This document shows, in pieces, positions 57,270-64,000 of a stretch of 64,000 nt of DNA (position 1 is its first letter; each line of letters begins with the position of its first letter). Source of the stretch: an uncultured Erythrobacter sp. (GTDB taxonomy: Bacteria; Pseudomonadota; Alphaproteobacteria; Sphingomonadales; Sphingomonadaceae); the NCBI GenBank assembly GCA_947503155.1, contig CANNCL010000001.1, positions 744,001 to 808,000 of the forward strand, read 5' to 3'. Below the pieces are notes generated by a model. The model was not told the origin of the DNA. It did no database searches and worked only from the letters and a program-made list of their open reading frames with translations. The translations under genes and the position numbers were made by a program.

Positions 57270-58013
57270 GTGGAATTTCTCGCTGGATTTACGGCCGAGC
57301 AAGTTGCGGCTGCGGTCATAGCGACGTTTCTGTCCGCTTTCGTCCGCGGGTTAACCGGGTTCGGGATGGCGATCCTGCTGGTGCCGGTTCTCGCGCTGGC
57401 ATTGTTGCCAGTGGAGGCGGTGCTGGTGACCAACTTTCTAGCGCTCTTGATCGGCCTTAGTGAGATTCGCAGATTGGTCCGTGATGCGGAAAAGTCGGCT
57501 TGGATCATCTCCGCCTTGGTTGTGATTGCCACCCCGCCGGGCCTTTGGTTATTGACCGTTACGGGCGCAGATCTTGCGCGGCTAATCATTGCGCTTGTGG
57601 CGCTGTCCGCCTTCGCGATTATCCTAATGCCCTCGCGCGGGGAGATGACGCATGGCCCTGTCACCACAGGCGGCGTCGGCATTTTGAGCGGCTTGTTAAC
57701 GGGGTTTGCCGGGATGCCGGGGCCGCCGGTGGTGCCCTATTATGTCGGACGCACACTACCGCGTGCAGTCGTGACAGCGTCGATGCTGTTCATCTTCACA
57801 GTCGCCGCCGCCACTGGATTGGGCGCGGGCATAGTGCTGGGCGAATTTGGGTGGGAGCAATTTGTGCTCGCCTTGGCGCTATTCCCGGCGGTTTTGTTGG
57901 GCAATTGGACCGGCGCGCGCGCGTCAGGCCGCGTTAGCGATAAGGTTTGGCGTGTCTGTGTAGGGCTTGTTCTGGGCGGCGCGGCGCTGGCGGCGCTTTA
58001 CCGGCTCATCTGA
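57270..58013 (+). CDS. TauE/SafE-family sulfite exporter-like membrane protein
   Basis: FLSAFVRGLTGFGMAILLVPVLAL..GGVGILSGLLTGFAGMPGPPVVPYYVGR. Confidence 0.88.
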   Translation: MEFLAGFTAEQVAAAVIATFLSAFVRGLTGFGMAILLVPVLALALLPVEAVLVTNFLALLIGLSEIRRLVRDAEKSAWIISALVVIATPPGLWLLTVTGADLARLIIALVALSAFAIILMPSRGEMTHGPVTTGGVGILSGLLTGFAGMPGPPVVPYYVGRTLPRAVVTASMLFIFTVAAATGLGAGIVLGEFGWEQFVLALALFPAVLLGNWTGARASGRVSDKVWRVCVGLVLGGAALAALYRLI

Positions 58014-58148
58014 TCAAAGCGGTAGCGCTTGACCGGCCAGAATTAGAGCAGCGCCGCAAGCCAGAACGATAACGCTTTGCGCGGCTTCCAACTGAAATTG
58101 GCGCGTTTCGGCGAAAAGGTCGCGGGATCGGGCGATGGCTTTGCTCAT
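58014..58148 (-). CDS. Candidate 44-aa small membrane protein (not in the supplied ORF track)
   Basis: Reverse-strand reading frame MSKAIARSRDLFAETRQFQLEAAQSVIVLACGAALILAGQALPL*, hydrophilic N-terminus followed by one TM-like segment. Confidence 0.45.
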   Translation of the reverse strand: MSKAIARSRDLFAETRQFQLEAAQSVIVLACGAALILAGQALPL

Positions 58149-58183
58149 GCAGCGATCCTTCGCGGCAAAACCCTAACGGATCG

Positions 58184-59185
58184 TTAATCTTTGGCCCATT
58201 GCCTTGAGAATGCAGCGGGCATTTGCTGGCTGGCACAGTGAAATCCGCCTCCGCCCGCTAGCACCGCACCCGCTGGCAGGCCGATGGTCGCACGGTCTGG
58301 GAACAGCTTTGAGATTGCGGCAACGCCTGCATCGTCGTGAGGCGAGCCGAAGATTGGCACGACCACGATATGTGTTGTGATAGCAAAGTTCACATAACTA
58401 GCCGGTTCAACCAATCCATCGCGGGTGATGAGACCGGGCGATGGTATTGCGACGACTTCGATCCCGAAACCTTCCGCGCGGCTTCTGGCATCGGCGTAAA
58501 TCGCGGCATTGGGATCGTCGCTGCCGCTTGCCTGCGGCACAGCCATGCGGCCCGGCCCGACAAAGCGGGCCAAATTATCGACGTGGCCGTCAGTGTGATC
58601 ATTCACCAAGCCATCACCAAGCCATAAGAAGCGGTCGAAACCAAGCATCCGGTGAAGCTCTGCCTCAATGTCTGCGCGCGACATGTCAGGATTGCGGTTC
58701 GAATTGAGCAGGCATTGTTCCGTTACCGCGACCAGGCCGGTTCCGTCGCCGTCCACTGCGCCGCCTTCGAGGATCATGGATGATGTTAGAGTGGGCAATC
58801 GCGCATCTCGCGCCAATTCTGCGCCGATGGTTTGATCGCCGTCCATCAGATATTTGCCGCCCCATCCGTTAAAGGCGAACCGGCGCGCCGAACGCTCGGT
58901 GCCGCCCGTTACCACAAGTGGTCCGGTGTCGCGCAGCCAGATATCTCCAAAGGAGCGGCGTTCTAACGTGACCGTCTCGCTGACTAGGGCCCGCGCCCGC
59001 GCTTCGTTGGCGCCGTCGCGGACTAGCAGGCGTACATCCTGCCCGCTGTCTGCCACAGCATTGGCGAATGCGGCGATTTGCTCTTGAGCAGCCTCAAGAA
59101 ATCCCGGCCATTCCTCTGCCAAATGCGGAAAGCCGATCCACAGATAATCCTGAGGCGCCCATTCTGGCGGCATCACGATTCCCAC
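58184..59185 (-). CDS. Agmatine deiminase family protein
   Basis: MPPEWAPQDYLWIGFPHLAEEWPG..DIWLRDTGPLVV..FNGWGGKY..ILEGGAVDGDGTGLVAVTEQCLLNSNRNP..HTDGHVDNLARFV. Confidence 0.93.
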   Translation of the reverse strand: MGIVMPPEWAPQDYLWIGFPHLAEEWPGFLEAAQEQIAAFANAVADSGQDVRLLVRDGANEARARALVSETVTLERRSFGDIWLRDTGPLVVTGGTERSARRFAFNGWGGKYLMDGDQTIGAELARDARLPTLTSSMILEGGAVDGDGTGLVAVTEQCLLNSNRNPDMSRADIEAELHRMLGFDRFLWLGDGLVNDHTDGHVDNLARFVGPGRMAVPQASGSDDPNAAIYADARSRAEGFGIEVVAIPSPGLITRDGLVEPASYVNFAITTHIVVVPIFGSPHDDAGVAAISKLFPDRATIGLPAGAVLAGGGGFHCASQQMPAAFSRQWAKD

Positions 59186-59237
59186 GGACCGGCTTCCTTA
59201 TGTTCGGTTTTCTTGTCTTCGGCTTTTTCGGCGGTGT

Positions 59238-60944
59238 TCAGCAGCCGCCTTCTGAGCTCGCGCAGCTTTCATCGCGCGTGCCGCGGAACTCGTCGCCTTC
59301 GTTCCAATTCGGCCAGCTCGTGCTCATCGCCATCATCCGGCCCAAACGGTACATCAATTGCAAATCGGCCATTACGCCGGACCAGCCCCAGTTCTCGTCA
59401 AACTCGTCCTTTGGCCCGTGATAGCGGTTTTCGCGGTAATCGGTCGCCACAGCAGCGCCTGCTTCGGTGCCGCCTTCGATCAGGTCTTCGCCGCCATCGA
59501 CATAGAGCATCGGCACGCCCTGTTTGGCGAATGCGAAGTGATCAGAGCGATAGTAATACCCGGCCTCCGGGCTTGGGTTCGGAGTGGCAACGCGGCCATC
59601 GGCTGAAAGCGCCGCCTCTAGGAATAGGTCGAGCTGAGATTTGCCCGGCCCCACAACGGTCACGTCATTAGATGGTCCCGCGACAAGAAACGCGTCCATA
59701 TTGACCCCGCCAACCGTCTGATCGAGCGGGAAGACCGGGTTCGAGGCGTAGTAATATGCGCCAAGTAGGCCGGATTCTTCGGCTGTCACAGCAAGGAATA
59801 CGAGGCTCCGGCGCGGTGCGCCTGCTTTGCCATGCGCTTCGGCGAGGGCGACCAATGCCGCTGTGCCTGTCGCATTATCGACCGCGCCGTTGCAAATGTC
59901 ATCGCCATCATCAGCGGGCGGGTTGCATGTGCCAAGGTGATCCCAATGCGCGGTGTGAAGCACATATTCATCCGGCGCTTCGCTACCCGGCAACACGCCA
60001 ATGACGTTTTGTGAGCTGAAGCTACGGAATGTGTTTTGGAAACTGGTCGATGCGGTCATGCCCAATTCGACCGCCGCAAATTCTTCGGTCTTGGCGGCGG
60101 CGGTTAGATCATCGAGGTCTTGTCCAGCAGCGGCAAGAATCTCGCGCGCCACTTCTTTTTGAACCCAGCCATTCAGCAGCGTCATTTCCGGTGCATTTTC
60201 GCCGCGCTGAGGATAGGCTTGCGGCCCGCCCCAAGAGCTTTCAACCACGTTCCAGCCGTAACTGGCAGGTGCAGTATCATGCACAATGATCGCGCCAGCT
60301 GCGCCTTGGCGAGCGGCTTCTTCATATTTGTAGGTCCAGCGGCCATAAAATGTCATGGCTCTGCCGTTAAATGTGCCGTCCAGACCTTCGGTTTCCCAAT
60401 CTGGATCGTTGACTAAGATGACCACGGTTTTGCCGGTAACATCGACGCCTTCGTAATCGTTCCAGTCACGTTCTGGCGCGTTGATGCCGTATCCCACAAA
60501 CACCAATTCGCTGTTCGCGATCTGTGTGCTGGCGTCTTCGCGGTAAGTAACGCCGGTCCATTCACTGCCGTAATCATAGACCAGATCGGTCTCGCCATTG
60601 GTGATGGTCAGCGGCGCAAAATTGTTGCCTGTGATCTCGACCAGGGGCACTTCTTGAATCCAGCTGTCGCCATTGCCCGGCTGCAATCCTGCGGCTTCGA
60701 AACGCTCCGTCAGCAATGCGACGGTCATTTCTTCGCCTTCGGTGCCCGGCATACGGCCGCCAAACTCATCGCTAGACAAGGTGCGGGTGATGTCGATCAT
60801 CGTCGCTTCTGAGATATCGCCTGCTTCCACTTCAGGGATGTCGAGCGTCGGTTCTGCTTCGCCAAACCCCGGCATGGCATCACAGCCAGCGAGTGTCAGC
60901 GCGCCGGCGGCGAGTGCGCCAAATGCAACCTTGCGTTTGATCAT
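59238..60944 (-). CDS. M28-family metallopeptidase, lipoprotein
   Basis: Lipobox-like LTLAGCDAMPG; TAHWDHLGTCN..AVDNATGTAALVALAEA..FLAVTAEESGLLGAYYYASNP..YYRSDHFAFAKQGVPMLYVDGG. Confidence 0.92.
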   Translation of the reverse strand: MIKRKVAFGALAAGALTLAGCDAMPGFGEAEPTLDIPEVEAGDISEATMIDITRTLSSDEFGGRMPGTEGEEMTVALLTERFEAAGLQPGNGDSWIQEVPLVEITGNNFAPLTITNGETDLVYDYGSEWTGVTYREDASTQIANSELVFVGYGINAPERDWNDYEGVDVTGKTVVILVNDPDWETEGLDGTFNGRAMTFYGRWTYKYEEAARQGAAGAIIVHDTAPASYGWNVVESSWGGPQAYPQRGENAPEMTLLNGWVQKEVAREILAAAGQDLDDLTAAAKTEEFAAVELGMTASTSFQNTFRSFSSQNVIGVLPGSEAPDEYVLHTAHWDHLGTCNPPADDGDDICNGAVDNATGTAALVALAEAHGKAGAPRRSLVFLAVTAEESGLLGAYYYASNPVFPLDQTVGGVNMDAFLVAGPSNDVTVVGPGKSQLDLFLEAALSADGRVATPNPSPEAGYYYRSDHFAFAKQGVPMLYVDGGEDLIEGGTEAGAAVATDYRENRYHGPKDEFDENWGWSGVMADLQLMYRLGRMMAMSTSWPNWNEGDEFRGTRDESCASSEGGC

Positions 60945-61050
60945 CGTACTATCCTTATTACGATCCAAGTTGAATGCGTCTTCGCAGAGCTTACCTCTCC
61001 CCGCAAGCGGCATGGCTTGCAGCCTTGCAGGCAGACGGCCAAAGAACGAG

Positions 61051-63795
61051 ATGATGGCTATGGCAAGCATTCATGATTGGACCGGCGCGCTTAGAAGGGC
61101 GCGTGCGCATGCGCCGTTTTTGGCGCGGGCGCTGGACCGCCAACCTGAACTGGCCGCTTTGTTGGCAGAGGGCAGCGGCGATGCTGCGCTGGCTTGGGCG
61201 ACGGCGCAGGGTGCGCATGAGGATGCGGGAGTAGGTCTCAGGCGTCACCGGCTCGCATTGGCCACAGCGCTTGGTATCGGCGATTTGTCTGGGGCGTTTG
61301 ATCTTTCCAAAGTGCTGAGTGAACTGAGCAGCTTTGCAGATTATGCGCTGGATACGGCGATCCGCACCGCCATTACTGAGCGTGTTGGCGAGGAATGCAC
61401 AGACGGTTTCATCGCGCTGGCGCTTGGCAAGCAAGGTGCGGGCGAGCTTAACTATTCATCCGATATCGATCCGATCTTGCTCTATGATCCAGAGGCCCTG
61501 CCCCGGCGCGCAAATGATGATCCGGGCGAGGCGGCGCAGCGTTATGCGCGGCGCATTATTAAACTGCTCTCGGAGACGACCGCCGACGGGTATGTCCTGC
61601 GCGTTGACCTGCGGCTGCGTCCAGCAGCAGAGATCAGCCCGCTAGTGGTTCCGCGCGGATCGGCGCTTGCGCATTATCAAGGGCAAGCTTTGGCGTGGGA
61701 GCGCGCCGCGTTCATCCGCGCGCGTGCCGCTTCTGGCGACATTGCTGCAGGTGAGCAATTCCTGACCGAGATCGCGCCCTTTGTGTGGCGACAGGCGCTC
61801 GATTTCGGCGCGATTGAAGAAATTCGCGCACTCACTTTGCGGATCAGAGAAAGCTATGATGGACCGGTCGGCCCCGGACCGGGTTTCGATGTCAAACGCG
61901 GGCGAGGCGGGATCCGTGAGATTGAATTTTATGCGCAAACTCATCAACTGATCCATGGCGGCCGCGACCCATCGCTAAGGGTTCGCGGGACGCGCGCGGC
62001 TCTTGATGCGCTGGCTAAAGCTGGGCGAATTGAAGCGGATCATGCCCGCATTTTGGGCGAGGGTTATGACCGATTGCGCGTGATCGAGCACCGATTGCAG
62101 ATGGTGAATGATCGCCAAACACACAGCCTGCCCGAAGGCGCGGCATTGGACGGTGCCGCACAGCTTGACGGTTTGGCAGATGGCGCGGCTCTGGTCGCAG
62201 AACTGACCGAGCTGACCGACTGCACAGGGAGCATTTACGAAAGCCTGATCGGGGAGGAGAAGCGCGTCCTTCCCGCGGCGCCGCCGCCCAATGAACGGGC
62301 TGAGGCGCTAAGGGCGCTTGGTTTCAAAAAACCCACTGCGCTCGCTACGCGCATCGAAGAATGGCGCGACGGACGCTTTTCTGCCATTCGATCGCCGCAG
62401 GCACTTGAAGTATTCGACCGTTTGCTCCCGGCCTTGCTCAGGGCGTTTGCACAAAGCGATGATCCCGCGCGGGCGGTTATTCGCTGGCAGAATGTGATTG
62501 AGCGCAGCCAGTCAGCAATCACGCTTTTCCATTTGCTCGCGGCGCAGCCTGAATTGTTAGAGCGGCTGGTTGCTGCCCTCACACTTTCGCCGATCCTCGC
62601 GGATGAGCTTGGCCGTCGGCCTGAATTGTTAGATGCATTGATCGACCGCCAGCCGATTGACCCGCAGTCACTCGGCCCGCAATCACTTGGCAATCAAACC
62701 GCCGACCAAATGCGCAGCGGCGCCGCGCGCGATGATTATGAGGCACAGCTCGATGCCATTCGCCATGTGACAAGTGAACAGCGCTTCACTTTGGGTATCA
62801 GCCTGATCGAAGCCGAATACCCCCCGGCGATCATTGGCGCGGCGCTTTCCTCCACCGCAGAAGCAGCAATCTCAGTTGCAGCAGAGGCGGCGACCAAAGA
62901 ATTCGCCAAGGCCCACGGTGTTATACAAGGCAGCGAGCTGGTGATTTTAGGCCTAGGGCGCTTGGGCGGCGGTGCGCTGACACATGCGTCTGACCTCGAT
63001 ATTATCTACCTTTTCACTGGTGATTTCGCGGCGCAATCTGATGGCGCGCGTCCACTGGGCGCGACGCTATATTTCAACCGCCTCTCCAGCCGGGTTAGCG
63101 CCGCACTTTCCGTCCCGACCGCTCAGGGCGCGCTTTATGAGGTCGACACCCGATTGAGACCGCAGGGCAAGCAAGGGCCGCTCGCTGTTTCGACCGAAGC
63201 CTTCGCCAAATATCAGCGTGAAAGTGCGTGGACATGGGAACATATGGCGCTGACGAGAGGGCGCGTTCTGGTCGGGTCTGATACCGCCCGAAAAGAGGTG
63301 CAGGCCGCCATCTCAGATGTCCTTTTGAAACCCCGCGATCACGCTAAGCTGCGCAATGCAGTTTTGGAAATGCGCGGCGAGATGGCGCAGCACAAGAACC
63401 CGCGCGGGCCGCTGGATGTGAAATTGTTGCGCGGCGGATTGGTGGACATGGAATTCCTCGTCCACTTCCTTCAATTGCGCCATGCGGCCGAATTTGCTGA
63501 AGAAATACCCAATGCGTTCAATCCCGATTTGATGACCGCAATTGAGGCTATGACAGAGCACGGCGTGCTGAGCGCGGAAATGCCCGCCGCCTATCGCTTA
63601 ATGACCGATATGCTGGTCGCAGGAAGATTGCTGGCACCGGATTGCACAAAGCCGCCGCCTGCCGCTGCAAGAGCTCTTGCGCGTGCGTGCGAGCGGGCTA
63701 GCTATGCGGACTTGACGCGCGACCTTGCCGTTTGCCGGCAGAGTGTCGCGGCGAGTTGGGCCGACATATTTGAACAGCAATTGGAGTTAGAATGA
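61051..63795 (+). CDS. glnE: Bifunctional [glutamine synthetase] adenylyltransferase/deadenylyltransferase
   Basis: LGKQGAGELNYSSDIDPILLYD..VDLRLRPAAEISPLV..KRGRGGIREIEFYAQTHQLIHGG..LGRLGGGALTHASDLDIIYLF..VDTRLRPQGKQGPLAVS. Start chosen among ATGs at 61051/61054/61060. Confidence 0.95.
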   Translation: MMAMASIHDWTGALRRARAHAPFLARALDRQPELAALLAEGSGDAALAWATAQGAHEDAGVGLRRHRLALATALGIGDLSGAFDLSKVLSELSSFADYALDTAIRTAITERVGEECTDGFIALALGKQGAGELNYSSDIDPILLYDPEALPRRANDDPGEAAQRYARRIIKLLSETTADGYVLRVDLRLRPAAEISPLVVPRGSALAHYQGQALAWERAAFIRARAASGDIAAGEQFLTEIAPFVWRQALDFGAIEEIRALTLRIRESYDGPVGPGPGFDVKRGRGGIREIEFYAQTHQLIHGGRDPSLRVRGTRAALDALAKAGRIEADHARILGEGYDRLRVIEHRLQMVNDRQTHSLPEGAALDGAAQLDGLADGAALVAELTELTDCTGSIYESLIGEEKRVLPAAPPPNERAEALRALGFKKPTALATRIEEWRDGRFSAIRSPQALEVFDRLLPALLRAFAQSDDPARAVIRWQNVIERSQSAITLFHLLAAQPELLERLVAALTLSPILADELGRRPELLDALIDRQPIDPQSLGPQSLGNQTADQMRSGAARDDYEAQLDAIRHVTSEQRFTLGISLIEAEYPPAIIGAALSSTAEAAISVAAEAATKEFAKAHGVIQGSELVILGLGRLGGGALTHASDLDIIYLFTGDFAAQSDGARPLGATLYFNRLSSRVSAALSVPTAQGALYEVDTRLRPQGKQGPLAVSTEAFAKYQRESAWTWEHMALTRGRVLVGSDTARKEVQAAISDVLLKPRDHAKLRNAVLEMRGEMAQHKNPRGPLDVKLLRGGLVDMEFLVHFLQLRHAAEFAEEIPNAFNPDLMTAIEAMTEHGVLSAEMPAAYRLMTDMLVAGRLLAPDCTKPPPAAARALARACERASYADLTRDLAVCRQSVAASWADIFEQQLELE

Positions 63796-64000
63796 TGAGT
63801 GATTTTGCCGGGGCTGGCGATGTGATGCCTGATATTGCAATGGGCACGCCCGATGGCGGCTTGGTCAAACCGTCCGACTTCAAAGGCCGCAAACTGGTCG
63901 TATTTTTCTACCCGAAGGACAACACGCCCGGCTGTACCACCGAAGCCAAAGACTTCACCGCGATGAAGAGCGATTTTGATGCGGCGGGCACCGATTTGCT
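63792..64000 (+). CDS. bcp: Peroxiredoxin (bcp/thiol-peroxidase-like), truncated by window end
   Basis: MMSDFAGAGDVMPDIAMGTPDGGLVKPSDFKGRKLVVFFYPKDNTPGCTTEAKDFTAMKSDF; continues past 64000. Confidence 0.9.
   Translation, partial: MMSDFAGAGDVMPDIAMGTPDGGLVKPSDFKGRKLVVFFYPKDNTPGCTTEAKDFTAMKSDFDAAGTDL

Noticed and set aside
55794-57302. 502-aa ORF antisense to thrS
   Set aside because: Shadow ORF of a high-GC gene; thrS is unambiguous on the + strand and the antisense product shows no family motifs.
1-64000. CRISPR arrays, insertion sequences with inverted repeats, known defence systems, rRNA
   Set aside because: No regularly spaced direct repeats, transposase ORFs, defence-protein motifs or rRNA signatures were recognised by reading the sequence and ORF track.

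Overview
The window is a GC-rich alphaproteobacterial chromosome segment; the gene complement and protein style suggest Sphingomonadales/Erythrobacteraceae (inference). About 60 kb is ordinary core genome: rpe, purH, msrA, dxs, ihfB, tRNA-Leu(UAA), msrB, queG, a 1584-aa NAD-glutamate dehydrogenase, thrS, glnE and the start of a bcp-like peroxiredoxin. The first ~3.9 kb is accessory. It is visibly more AT-rich and carries a complete tyrosine recombinase, a second truncated integrase C-terminus, an orphan multi-TM cargo protein, and a tRNA-Arg(CCG) 3' fragment that looks like the right attachment site of an integrative element whose left part lies outside the window. The best second-look items are: the integrative-element edge with its unknown membrane cargo protein; a possible bacterial Tam41-like phosphatidate cytidylyltransferase next to a diacylglycerol kinase-like gene; tandem operator-like motifs upstream of an XRE/membrane-protein operon; an FAD-oxidoreductase / GtrA / GT-C-like membrane protein cassette; and a 44-aa small membrane ORF missing from the ORF track. 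I found no CRISPR array, rRNA operon or recognisable defence system. All family calls are from reading the translated sequences; no database searches were run.
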